Below, one piece after another: positions 1-10,300 of a DNA stretch of 42,773 nucleotides. Source of the DNA: a virus. Position 1 is the stretch's first letter, and each line of letters begins with the position of its first letter. Position numbers and translations under genes: made by a program. The stretch lies in IMG/VR virus record IMGVR_UViG_3300001815_000053, positions 1-42,773 of that record, one strand, 5' to 3'. Under the pieces are notes generated by a model. It was given only the letters and a program-made list of their open reading frames with translations. It was not told the origin of the DNA and searched no databases.

Positions 1-249
1 CTCGAAATCGCCAGTGTCGGACTCGGCCGCGCTGCCCAGGCCCAAAGCAGTCCGCCCCGCCGCCGCGTTTCCGGTCAGGACGGATCGGCCGGTCGCCGTG
101 CTGTCGGTGATGTCGGTGGAGACCACGGCACCGCCGCTGATCGGTGTTTCCCAAACCGTGCCACCTGCCCCGTCGGAGGTGAGACGGTCGCCGGTATTAC
201 CGGATGCGGCCGGGGCACGAAGGTTAGCGAGTCGTCGAGGTAGAGACAT
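1..249 (-). CDS. tail fibre or tail-tip protein, 3' end outside window
   Basis: An open frame starts at ATG 249-247 and runs off the left edge after 83 codons with no stop. The start has a strong ribosome site (AGGAGGGAG) a few bases upstream. The peptide begins MSLPRRLANLRAPAA and continues with low-complexity, Gly/Ala/Thr/Ser-rich text such as GNTGDRLTSDGAGGTVW and TALGLGSAAESDTGDF. Phage fibre shafts and host-recognition proteins often read like this. It is the last gene of the tail block, downstream of a fibre gene and a small fibre-associated gene, which supports a receptor-binding role. The functional C-terminus is not visible, so the exact class is open. Confidence 0.6.
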   Translation of the reverse strand, partial: MSLPRRLANLRAPAASGNTGDRLTSDGAGGTVWETPISGGAVVSTDITDSTATGRSVLTGNAAAGRTALGLGSAAESDTGDFE

Positions 250-262
250 TGTGATCTCCCTC

Positions 263-673
263 CTATGCGGGCCAATACGCGTTTGACCTGAGGTCGCTCG
301 GGATCGGCTCCATGGCCAGCAGCGCGTCCTGGGCCGCCAGAATGGTGCCGGCAGCGACGGCGTGCGCATCGCGGCGGGACAGCACGAGCGACGCCATGTC
401 GGTCACGGTCAGGCCGCGCGCCGACGCCCGGGCCGACAGCAGCGGCGCCGAGGCCTGGGCGTCGGCCGTCACCGCCAGGGCCTCGGCCACCTGCTGGTGC
501 CAGGTCTCGCGCTCCTCGCGCGTGTACGCACTGGCCAGGGCCTCCAGTCGCCGCGCGCCCTCGGCCCGCACATCGGCCTCGGTGGGCGTAGGAGGCACAC
601 GCGCCGCGATTTCCTCCGCCGTCATGTCGCGGACGACGGTTTGTCCACCAGATACGATGGCTTTCTTAGGCAT
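263..673 (-). CDS. putative tail fibre assembly/accessory protein
   Basis: This 136-residue protein lies between two fibre-type genes and starts three bases after the upstream stop. It is mostly helical, with Ala/Arg/Glu-rich text: residues 18-60 include TAEEIAARVPPTPTEADVR and a YTREERETWHQQVAEA segment. Small proteins with YTxEERETWxxQ segments are common next to alphaproteobacterial phage tail fibres and are usually annotated as fibre assembly or tail-associated. That assignment is family memory plus position. No enzymatic motif is visible. Confidence 0.5.
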   Translation of the reverse strand: MPKKAIVSGGQTVVRDMTAEEIAARVPPTPTEADVRAEGARRLEALASAYTREERETWHQQVAEALAVTADAQASAPLLSARASARGLTVTDMASLVLSRRDAHAVAAGTILAAQDALLAMEPIPSDLRSNAYWPA

Positions 674-675
674 GA

Positions 676-1959
676 TTACCTCGCAAAGATACGGATTGTC
701 CCCGCGTCAATTTCATCTGCACCGAGGGAAACCTTGAGCGCGTTTATGCCATCGTCGTGGCGGACGAACACATGGCGCAGGTTCGCACTTAGAGTATTCG
801 CAGCAGTTAGATTCGACGACAGCGCGGCATAATCTACTGCATAGAACAGAGAACTGTATTTCTCTGCGTAGCCATCAAAGATGTATGTTGCATCAACCGA
901 AACACCCGCGCCGTGATTGCTGCCGCCTACAAGTCCGACTGTATATGTCGTGCCGTTATCGTCTGATACAGCAATAGAGAAACTTGTATCGCTCGCATTA
1001 TTGTGCGAAAGGTCATCGAACTGCACCATCAGGCTGGAATATGACCTATCAAGATCAGTGAACTCTACTTCGGACACGTCCGTGCTGTGCGTCCATGATG
1101 CCAGTTCGACCCACCCGCTCGCAATGGGGTCAGCCGGCGTCCACTCACCCGCGCCATTGTCCCACGTCAGGACCTGTCCATCCGTCGCACCGGCCTGATC
1201 CATGTTTGACGGGTCGGTTGCGTCTTCGTTGGGAACGTTACCGAGTCCGACTTGCGATTTGGACAAGCTCGTCAACTGACTGCCGTCGATGGCAGGCAAC
1301 CCTGTCGCGTCGGCCTGGATAATCTTGCCGTTGGTGGTGCCGACGTCGCTATCTCTCAGGACATCAGCGACATCGCTGGTGCGGACTACATCCGAAATGT
1401 CGGCGATGCGGACCATATCGGCGACCGCGAACACCCCCCACCCGGTGATGACCACAGTGTCGCCGGCCGAGGCGGGCGACGTCAGGACGATGGATGTTCC
1501 CGTATCTGCCGCGTAATCGCCCCCGGGACTCAGGTGCACACCGTTCAGGAACACGTCCACGTGAGGTGGCGGGCCGACATCGTAAGCGGCTGCGAACGTG
1601 TCCTGCCCGGCGGTCGCGGTGTAGGTGCGGCGATCCGTGGTCGCACCGGCCGCCGCGTTGATCCACACCTCGGCCGCGCTCTGCGCCGCCTCGGCCCCGG
1701 CGCGGGCGACTTCGGCCCCGGCGCGGGCGGCTTCGGCCCCGGCGCGGGCGGCTTCGGCCCCGGCGCGGGCGGTCTCGGTATCGGCCAGCAGGCCGGACCA
1801 GGTGACATTGGCGGCCTCCACAGCCAGCGCGCCGGCGTAATGCAGTGCCGCCCAGCGCGGCAGTGACACACCATCGACGGTGACGGGCGACACGAGCGCG
1901 AAGTCGGTGGTGAAATTCGCGGTGTCCCAGGTGACACCGTACAGATCGAATGCCGCCAT
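676..1959 (-). CDS. tail fibre protein with heptad-repeat stalk and AT-richer tip
   Basis: The 427-residue start is the ATG at 1959-1957, overlapping the upstream stop (TGATG) after an SD-like GGAGGAGGTGG. A longer frame begins earlier but lacks this signal. The N-terminus (MAAFDLYGVTWDTANF) is followed by about five ARAGAEA heptads predicted to form a trimeric coiled coil. Next comes a segment similar to phage fibre shafts (RRTYTATAGQDTFAAAYDVG, VDVFLNGVHLSPGGDY) and IADISDVVRTSDV repeats. A beta-rich C-terminal domain follows (SGWVELASWTHS to the end). The C-terminal third has clearly lower GC than the rest of the operon, as expected for a swapped receptor-binding tip. Function is inferred from architecture and position. 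Confidence 0.75.
   Translation of the reverse strand: MAAFDLYGVTWDTANFTTDFALVSPVTVDGVSLPRWAALHYAGALAVEAANVTWSGLLADTETARAGAEAARAGAEAARAGAEVARAGAEAAQSAAEVWINAAAGATTDRRTYTATAGQDTFAAAYDVGPPPHVDVFLNGVHLSPGGDYAADTGTSIVLTSPASAGDTVVITGWGVFAVADMVRIADISDVVRTSDVADVLRDSDVGTTNGKIIQADATGLPAIDGSQLTSLSKSQVGLGNVPNEDATDPSNMDQAGATDGQVLTWDNGAGEWTPADPIASGWVELASWTHSTDVSEVEFTDLDRSYSSLMVQFDDLSHNNASDTSFSIAVSDDNGTTYTVGLVGGSNHGAGVSVDATYIFDGYAEKYSSLFYAVDYAALSSNLTAANTLSANLRHVFVRHDDGINALKVSLGADEIDAGTIRIFAR
1692..1775 (-). repeat. 21-bp tandem repeat encoding coiled-coil heptads
   Basis: The unit cggccccggcgcgggcg plus four variable bases recurs with an exact 21-base period at 1692, 1713, 1734 and 1755. Each copy encodes one ARAGAEA-type heptad of the fibre stalk. 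An in-frame 21-bp period can change stalk length by slippage without breaking the frame. Confidence 0.85.
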
Positions 1960-2861
1960 CAGGCCACCTCCTCCAGGAATTTGAACGTGGTCGTGATCCA
2001 ATCGTGCCGGGCCAATTCGCTCGACGGCAGGCTGGCCATGCGCGCAATGCCGGATCGGCGGTGGCGGTGCATGGTCTCAGTCGGGTCCCAGGTGACGTAC
2101 ATCTGGCCGCTGATGCCGCGCCGGCCGATCGCGTCATACACCTGCCTCATGGCTTCGGCCTCCGGCAGCCCGTCGATCCGGACGGTCATGGTGCGGCGCG
2201 TCGGGCCGATGTCGGCGTCGGTGCGGCCGGACAGCAGGGTGCGCAGGTCGGTCAGGTCCTCCCAGCCCCATTCGGCGGCATACTCGACGGGGACGCTGGT
2301 CTGCCAGCCGGAGCCGGTCCAGGCGCGCATCAGGGTCACCGATCCGGCGGGGTTGGTGGGGTCGCTGATGTAGATGTGCTCGTAGCGGCCGAGCTTGGCT
2401 TCGGGGGCGACGTCATGCCAAATCCAGCGCGGGTACTGGCGCAACTCGCGGTCGGAGATGCGGCCGTGGCCGTAGCTGGGATCCGCGCGGGGCAAGGTGA
2501 AGGCGCCGCCGATGACGGGGCACCAGTCGGTCCATCCGCCGTCGTGGACGATCTCGGTCCCGGCGGGATCGGTGGAGATGACGCGACGGACGCGAGCGAG
2601 CTTGGACATGCTGCCGATCAGCACGCACACGCGCAGGTCGGTCAGACCGCCGTAGTCGATGCGGAATTGGGTCGCGGCCTCGTCGAGACCATCCGAGACG
2701 GCCGTCAGGATGAAACGCCGGTCCAGCAGGTGAGATAAGGGGCGCTCCGCCAGCCATGCACCGCCGGTGATCGTGGCCGGGGTGCCGTCGCCGACGTCGT
2801 CCAGGCGATTATCGGGCACAATCAGCAGATTGCGGAGGGCCTGCGATGCCGTCTGGTCCAT
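1959..2861 (-). CDS. tail protein of unknown class, between hub and fibre
   Basis: The chosen start (ATG 2861-2859, MDQTASQALRNLL) follows a GGGGGTG stretch and lies just after the stop of the tail hub gene. A GTG two codons upstream is possible. The product is 300 residues. It ends in RHDWITTTFKFLEEVA, and its stop overlaps the fibre start by one base. There are no transmembrane segments or known catalytic motifs. Aromatic-rich beta text (YPRWIWHDV, WTDWCPVIGGAF, MYVTWDPTETMHRH) suits a virion protein. It probably links the tail tip to the fibre, but I do not recognise the family. Confidence 0.6.
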   Translation of the reverse strand: MDQTASQALRNLLIVPDNRLDDVGDGTPATITGGAWLAERPLSHLLDRRFILTAVSDGLDEAATQFRIDYGGLTDLRVCVLIGSMSKLARVRRVISTDPAGTEIVHDGGWTDWCPVIGGAFTLPRADPSYGHGRISDRELRQYPRWIWHDVAPEAKLGRYEHIYISDPTNPAGSVTLMRAWTGSGWQTSVPVEYAAEWGWEDLTDLRTLLSGRTDADIGPTRRTMTVRIDGLPEAEAMRQVYDAIGRRGISGQMYVTWDPTETMHRHRRSGIARMASLPSSELARHDWITTTFKFLEEVA

Positions 2862-2863
2862 CG

Positions 2864-4363
2864 TCACCCCCACACCGTGATGCGCGGCTGGGATCGGTCG
2901 CGGCGCACACCCACCACCCACGCGCCGGACAGGCCCAGGCGGGGGATGGCGCTCAGGTCCACGCACGTGCCCAGGTCGCAGGCGCGGGCGGCGTCGCGCG
3001 TCACCCCCAGGCGCCACGCCCGGCGGGGGCGCTCGAATAGCGGCACCAGGTCGCCGCGCAGGGTCGCCGCGTCGGTGGCCGAGGCCAGCGCGGTCGTGCG
3101 CGCGGCGGTGCGGTATTCCGGCCAGCGGGCCTGGACGGCGGACAGATCGGCCGCGTTGAGGCGGTAGTCCCGCGTCACCAGGTCGCGCCAGGCGATGCGC
3201 TCCGGCGTGTCGGCGTCGACGAGCTGGTCTTCCGTGAGTGTCGTCCAGGCGCGGCGATACTCGATTTCGATCCGGCCCCCCGCGACCTCCAGGCCGGTGG
3301 CCACCAGCTCGGGCGCGCCGTGCAGGTCGTCCGTGGTCAGGACGGCGGTGGGCGTGGCCAGCTCGGGTGGCGTGGGGCGCCAGGCGGCGATCCGCCCCAG
3401 GGCATCGTCGTGCCAATACCCGACGCCGCTCATCAGGCCGTCGATCACCTGGCCCACGGTGGCGTCGGTGGCGCCGGTCCACCATCCGGCCTCCCACCCG
3501 GGCAGGGCATCCACCGACGGCAGGATGCCGGCCGGCGCGACTCCGCCCGCCCCCTCCAGGATCGCGCGGACCAGGGCCGGCAGGGTGCAGTCCGACTGGT
3601 GGCGCAGGCTGACCACCAGCGCGCCAGCGGCCGGGCCGTACAGCCGGATCAGGCCCTCGGTGGGGCAGCCGGCGACGGCGCCGGGGGCCAGCGTGGCGGC
3701 CAGCAGCGCGGCCCAGTCGGGATACATGGCACCGACGGTCAGGGGCGCGCCCATGTCGGCCGCGCCGGTCAGGGTGTCGTATGGCCCCACTCTATATATA
3801 TGGTCATGGATATTGCCCTCGACGGGCGAGACGGCCTCGGCCACGCCATATCCCACGGGCACCGGGCGGCCGGCCAGGGACGGGCCGCCCTCCGGCGCCA
3901 GACCGCCGGCGGTGGCGGTGCCGGCCAGGGTCGCGGTGGTGAGCGGCCGGTCGCGCAGGGCCTGGAGCCGGTCGCGCAGGATCAGGTCCACGTCGCGCCA
4001 GCCGACGTCGCACCGCTCGGTGATCCCGGTCATGACGACGCTGAAATCCGCCGTGGGCGCGCCGGCCGGTCCCTCCAGCACCTCCACGTCGTAGCCCCAC
4101 GCGGCGTCGCGCAGGGCGTCGTAGCGGCCCGACGCCGCCTCGCCGATCGTGATGGCACTGTATGACGTGTCGGCGCCGCGCGATGGGTCCAGCGCCGGGT
4201 CGATGGACCGCGACCAGGTCGGGCGCGTGAACAGGGCGCCGTCGTAGACGGCATATCCCTCCTCCGGCCCGGCCGCATAGCCGATGTCGGACAGATGCAG
4301 CGTCTGCATGGCGCCGTCGGCGTCCATGTAGTGGGCGCGTACCCTTGTTTCTGTGCGCTCCAT
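2864..4363 (-). CDS. putative tail hub/tip protein
   Basis: This 499-residue protein starts at an ATG overlapping the tape measure stop (TGATG). It sits directly after the tape measure, the usual place for the hub that caps the tail tube. The text resembles phage hub/tip proteins: an N-terminal part reporting a measured surface (YDGALFTRPTWSRSIDPA), a central block (VDLILRDRLQALRDRPL, then GRPVPVGYGVAEAVSPVEG), and a late helical stretch (LSAVQARWPEYRTAART). No peptidoglycan hydrolase motif is visible. Position is the main support. An alternative is a baseplate-like protein. Confidence 0.55.
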   Translation of the reverse strand: MERTETRVRAHYMDADGAMQTLHLSDIGYAAGPEEGYAVYDGALFTRPTWSRSIDPALDPSRGADTSYSAITIGEAASGRYDALRDAAWGYDVEVLEGPAGAPTADFSVVMTGITERCDVGWRDVDLILRDRLQALRDRPLTTATLAGTATAGGLAPEGGPSLAGRPVPVGYGVAEAVSPVEGNIHDHIYRVGPYDTLTGAADMGAPLTVGAMYPDWAALLAATLAPGAVAGCPTEGLIRLYGPAAGALVVSLRHQSDCTLPALVRAILEGAGGVAPAGILPSVDALPGWEAGWWTGATDATVGQVIDGLMSGVGYWHDDALGRIAAWRPTPPELATPTAVLTTDDLHGAPELVATGLEVAGGRIEIEYRRAWTTLTEDQLVDADTPERIAWRDLVTRDYRLNAADLSAVQARWPEYRTAARTTALASATDAATLRGDLVPLFERPRRAWRLGVTRDAARACDLGTCVDLSAIPRLGLSGAWVVGVRRDRSQPRITVWG

Positions 4364-7300
4364 CAGCGTCTCCCCCCGACGGCGGCGCGGCGCGCCAGGC
4401 TCGCGGCGCCGGTGGCGTCGGCCAGGGCCTCGCGGATGCCCAGCAGATGCCCGGACAGCTCGCCCGTCAGGGCGCCATCGGCGCGGCGGGTGTCGCGGGC
4501 CTCGTCGTGGAGGGCCGTTTCGATGCTGTCTAAACGGCGTTCAATGGCCTCCAAAAGGGCCACCGTGCGGCCGTCATCGGCCGGCGCCGGCGAGGCTGGG
4601 GCCTGATCCACCCACGGCAGCGGGACGACGACCGGCTGGACGATCTGCGACTGCGGCTCCACGATGCGCAGGGTGTTGTCGTTGATGGCTTCGAGGAGGC
4701 CGCCGTGCTGCGCGGCGGCCGCCGCGCGCACCACGTACTCGCCGGCGGACAGCCGCGCCGGCACCGCGTCGTCGGTGGGGCCGCCGGGGCCGTCGACCCA
4801 GCCGCCGTCGGCGTATGGCCAGGCGCGGCCTTCGGCAGCACCGTACAGAGCGTAGTGTGTCCGTGCGACGTCGAGCGCACTGCCACCCGAGGTCTGATCT
4901 TGCCACCAGTCTGACCCCACCGCCGCCGCCACGTCCGGGTTGGCGGCCAGGTACGATGCGGCCGCCAGGTCCTCATCGTTGACACCACCGCCACCACCAC
5001 CGCCACCACCACCGCCACCACCCCCAGCGGCGGCGGTCACGGTCACCGATACCTCCATCTCCCTCACGGCTGTCTCGATCGCCGCCAGCAGACGCTGCTC
5101 TTCCGCCGCCGCCGCCTGCGCGTGGGCGTCCAGCGCGGCGACGGCCGCCGCGTGATGGGCGTCGGCCTGCGCGAGCTGGGCGAGATACCCGCGCTCCTGG
5201 TGCCAGATCTCGCGCGCCACGTCGGACGATGCGTCGATGGACTCGACGGCCGCCCACGTCGCCTCCTGGCCCGCCACCTCATCCGGGGATCCCAGCGCGC
5301 TGGCCAGCGGCTCCAGGAGCTGCTGGATCCGCTCCTCGACCCGGAAATACTCCGCCGAGCTGGTGTGGTAGGCGCGCGCGGCCTCGCGGTACGCCTCCGC
5401 GTATGTGGCCAGACTCTCGTATGCCGCGCGGGCGGTCTCAGGGTCATCCGACTGTGTCAGATGGATCTGGCGGGCGAAGTCCTGCTCGGCGGCCTGCAGG
5501 CGGTCGCGCTGCGACAGCGTGGAGCCCGACCCGCCGGTGATGTCGTCCAGATAGCGGCGCAGGTCCTGGCCGACGGCCGTCGCGACCGACGCGAGGTCCT
5601 GCCAATACTCCACCGCCGCCCGCAGGGCATCGCGCTGCGCGGACTCGGCCTCGCGCCACGCGTCCAGCGCCGAGCGCGCGGCCTCGACCTGGGCCTGGGC
5701 GGCGGCCCGCTCTGCCTCTCGGGCGACCTCGCGCTCCTGGCCCATCAGGGCCGCCGCCAGCCCGGCCACGGCGACGTGCCCGCCCTCGACCGTCGCGGCC
5801 CATGTCTGGATCTCGCCGATCAGGCGGGTCAATGTGATCTGGTCGAGACCTTCCCCCAGCGCCCGGATGCGCTGGATCACGGTATCCGTCACCAGCGCCG
5901 TGTCGCCGCCCACGGCCGCCATGTCGGCCAGCGCCTGCTGGTACGCGGCCACCTGGTCCCGGATGTCGTTGACGTAGCCCCTGCCGCGCGAGTCCTCCAG
6001 CGCCCGGACCCACTGATCCTCCAGCCCGGCCCGGGCATCGGCCATCAGCTGCTCGCGTAGGCCGGCGACCGTGGCCGCCGCGTCCTCGGCGGCCGTGCCA
6101 GTGGCCACCAGGATGCGCTCCAGTTCGGCGAGGCGCGCGTCGGCCTGGGCCACGGCGGTCTCGACCGCCGACAACGTGCCGCCGCCCTCGCCCAGGCCCA
6201 CCATGGCGCGGACCAAGCCCTCCATGTCGGCCGCCGCCTGTCCGGCGTCGAGCTGCCCGGCAGCCACCAGGATGTCGCGGACCTCGATCGCGGGCCGCAG
6301 CATTGCCTCGGCCTGCTGGCCCCACGCGGCCGCGTCCGCCTCGATCGCCGCGCGCTGGGCGGCGGCGCCACTCGACAGCGCGGCCACGGCCTGGTCGATC
6401 GCGCCGGACCAGTCCGCTGCGATCGCGATATGCTGTGCCAGTTCCTGCGCGGATGAGGCCGCGCCGGACTCGACCACGGCCAGGGCACCTGCCAGACCGT
6501 CCAGCGACTGCCCGGCGGCGGCGGCCTGGGCGGCGGCATCCCGGACGACGCGGCCGGTGATATCGAGACTGGCCCCCGCCAGATCGTCCTCGGCATAATA
6601 GGTCTCGCCAACCGTGCCCCCGAAGACGCCGATCCGGCCCTTCTTCGTGTTCAGGGCATACGGCTCGGCGTTGCCAGCGAAATCCAACCCGTACCCGATG
6701 GCGGCCAACGCATCCGCCGCCGACTGCATCGGCGCCAGCACGGCCTGTGTGACGGTATCGCCCCAGGCCTGGCGGTCCTCGCCGTCCACGAGGCGCCCGC
6801 CGATCGTACCTTGGGCGAATTGGCCGTCGGTGTAGCCGAGCTTCTGGGAAATGTTCGGGAGCGGCGCGCCGAACATGCCGCCGATCATGCTGCCCGCCAC
6901 CGCCGCCAGGAAGGCCCCGGCCGCCGCGCCGATCGGTCCGCCGACGCTGCCCAGCGCGGTGCCGGCGGCAATCGCCGAGCCGGCCATGCCACCGCCGATG
7001 CTGCCCAGCGTCGACAGGCCCATGTCGGCCCACTGGTTGCCCGTCCCGCCGAACCCCAGCATCGACGCGCCCAAGGTCCCGACCATCCCCCACGGCGCGG
7101 CGTTGATGCCCGACGCCAGTAGGCTCCCGGTTGTCGTCGCGATCACGCCCGCGCTGGAGCCCGCCACGCCCCCCAGGCTGGCCGGCCCGGCGGCCACGCC
7201 GGCCGGCGCCGTGAAGGCTGACGACAACCCCAGCCACTGCCCGACCTTGGAGGTCACCAGGGACGTGCCGATGGACGATCCGCCGGAGCCCAGCCCCACC

Positions 7301-10300
7301 AGGTCCAGGATGTTGCCCAGACCGAAGCCCCCACCGCCCGCCGCCTGCCCGCCGGCACCGCCGGCCGCCGCCGCCGCCGTGCCGCCCAGGCCGAGCACCG
7401 AGCCGACGGTGCGCGCCAGCGACGACGTGATGCTCTGCGCGGCGATCTTGGTGATCTCATTGAGCACCGCGTTGCCGAGGCTCGACACCAGGTCGCCGAT
7501 GTCGGCGACGCCCCGGCTGAAGTCGCGGAAAAACTCTTGAAAGGAGTCGGTCCAGCTCTCGAAAACCCCCGAGAACGCCTCCTCGGCGATGGCGGCGTTG
7601 TCGTTCGCCGCCACGGCGACGTCATGGATCGCCGCCACGGCCCCGTCGCGCCACGACGTCGACGCCGCCCGCGCCAGTTCCACCGCCCGCGTCTGATCGG
7701 CGATGGCGTCGGCCAGGCGCAGTTCCTCGCGCGCCTGTTTCGACGTCAGGTCGATCTGGCGATCGGTCAGCGACGCGATCACTTCCAGCTGATCACGGGT
7801 CAGCGACCGCTGACCGGCGACCCGCGCGAGGTACGCCGCCTCGGCCTCCAGCACCGCCAGCCGGTCGCGCGCATCGCCCAGCGGCGCGGCCTGTTCGCGC
7901 GCCTCCCGCTCTTCGTGCAGGCGCTCAATGAGGTGGCCGATCAGCTCGGCCTCCTCGGTCCCGGCCTCGATCGCCAGCGCGCGCAGGGTCTCGTGGGTCT
8001 CGCGCGCGATCGTCGCCTGTTCGATCGCCTCCGCGCCCTCGGCCGTCGCGGCGGCCAGGGCGGCCTCGGTGTCGATGGCCCGCTCCAGGTCGTCGACCTG
8101 GCGCGCGATCTCCAGGCGCTGGCGGGCGTCGGCCTCGGCGGTGACCAGGGCGATGATCTCGGCCCGGCGCTGGGCGCCGAACTGCAGGACGAACCCCTCG
8201 GCGGCCGCCGCGATCTCCGCCGCGCGCGTCGCCGCCGCGCCCTGCCCGGCGGCGACGGCCAGGGCCTCGTGCGCGGCGGTGGCGAGGCGGATCTGCGCCA
8301 CCCACCGGGCGTAGCCGTCGGCGGCGGGCGGTTTGGGGGGATCGTTGTCGTTGTCACCGCCGCCACCACCGCCACTATTGTCGTCGTCCATGTCGTCGCG
8401 CGCCGCCAGATCGCGGGCGTTGAGGGCGATCAGCTGGTTCTGGAGAGCCGCCGTGTGGGCCTCCAGTTCCTCGCGTTCCGCGATGAGATCGCGCCGCGCC
8501 TGCCCGCGCACGCCGCCCGGCCGGATCATGGCCCGCACGACCTCCAGGCGGGCGAGTGCGTTCTCCAGTTGAGCACGCGTGTTGGTGCGCGTCTCCTGGC
8601 TCTCGTCCAGGAGGGCGTCGGTGGACAGACCGATCTCCTCCCGGTACCGCTTCATCTGCTCGCGCAGGCTGGTGGTCGCCCGGTATTTTGCGTTGACCTC
8701 GGTGACTACGTCGTATGTGGCGCCGGCGAGGAGTACGAGGCCGGCGGCGGCGGCGGTGTAGGGGTTGGCCAGGACCGCCGCGTTCAGGGCGAGGATGGCG
8801 GTCCGCGCCGCAGCGGCCCACTTCACGACCTGGATCGTGATCAGCGCCCCGACGGCGCCGGCCAGGGTTTCCCAGTGTTCGGCCGCCCAGCGCGCGGCAT
8901 CGGCCAGGACACCGATCGCCTCGCCGGCGGTGGCGGCCCATTCCGCGATTTGGCCGCTGTCGCGCGCGGCCAGCACCATGGCGGCCATATCCTGCGCCAG
9001 ACCCAACAGCGCCGGCGACAACTCGGCGCCGATGACGGTCGCGGCCGCCGTCCAGGTGTTGCCGATGACCAGCCATTGGGCGGCGGCCGTCTGCCCGGCA
9101 CGCTCGGCCTCCTGCAACAAGGCGATGTTGTCGCGCCACGCTTGGTCGGACGTACCCAAGGCGTCCGCCAACGTCTCGGCGCTGGCGGCCAGCGCGCCCA
9201 TCACCCGCGCGTCTTCGCCGGCCTCCAGGCCCAAAGTCTCCAGTGCGCCCGCCACGTCGCCGCCGGCGTCCTTCAAGCGGGCGAGACCCTCGACCAGGTC
9301 CTGGAACACACTCATGGCGTCGTCGGCCCAGGCCTGGCGCAGGGCCTCGGCCGACTGGCCGGTCAGGGCGATCAGCGCCCGCAGCTCGTCGCCGCCCTGG
9401 CGCACGGCCTCGTCGATACCGAGGAACGCCCGGCCCACGGCACCGCCGGCCAGCTCGGCCCGCACGCCCATGGCGGTCAGGGCGGTCGCCAGCCCGGCGG
9501 CTTCGGCGGCGGAGGTGTCGAACAGAGCGGTGGCCTGCGCGACGTACGTCGCCGCGTTGACGACCTCGCTCTCGGTGGCCGCAAAATTGTTGCCTAGCCC
9601 CACGATCGCCGCGCCGAGGCGGTCGATGTTGTCGGTTCCCTCGCCGGTTACCTCCAGGATGCGGGCCAGGGCCATGGCGCCGGCATCGCCCACCAGGTCG
9701 GTGGCGCCCTGGAGCATGGCGACGGTAGAGGTGAACTTCAGAAGGGACTCGCTGCCCGATACACCGAGCTGCCCGGCGGCCTGGGCGATGCCCAGCAACT
9801 CTTGTGTCGTAGCCCCCATCTCGGGGCGCAGGGCCAGGGCGCCGATCTGTTCGCCGAGGGTGGTGAGGGCCTGCCCGGCGAGATCCGTGGTCTTGCCGAC
9901 GCCGACCAGGGCGGCCTCGTAGGCGTGCCACGACGACAGCGCGGACTCGCCGATTTCCAGCGCGGTCCAGCCCCCGATGGCGGCGTACATCGCCCAGATC
10001 AGGGCCGTGGTGCGGTCGGCCGCGCCGCCCAAATCGTCGAGATCGTCGCCGGCGTCGCCGGCGGCGTCGGCCAGGTTCTCGATTTCGTCGGCCGCATCAC
10101 TGGCGGCCTCGCCGGTGGCACCGACGTGGCGCGAAGTGCTGTCGGCGCGGGAGCCCGCCTCGTCCAGGCGGTCGGCGGTGTCGGCGGCGGCATCGCCCGC
10201 CGCCTCCGCCGCCGCGCGCCACTTCTCCAGATCCTCGCGCGACACGCGGAACTGGGCTTGGAAATCCTCCGTGTCGGCGCGGAGGGTGACCGAGACCGTC

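Noticed and set aside
1959-3497. 512-residue frame extending the tail protein upstream
   Set aside because: The first 210 residues are an Arg-rich shadow of the hub gene; the start at 2861 has a ribosome-like site and fits the gene junction.
3195-4165. Long rightward open frames over the tail hub and tape measure genes
   Set aside because: They are antisense shadows in very GC-rich DNA: Arg/Pro/Ala-rich, no ribosome sites, no family likeness, and fully covered by real minus-strand genes.
4982-5026. Triplet repeat as a CRISPR or regulatory array
   Set aside because: It is a glycine-coding run inside the tape measure gene. No CRISPR-like repeat-spacer array is seen in the window.
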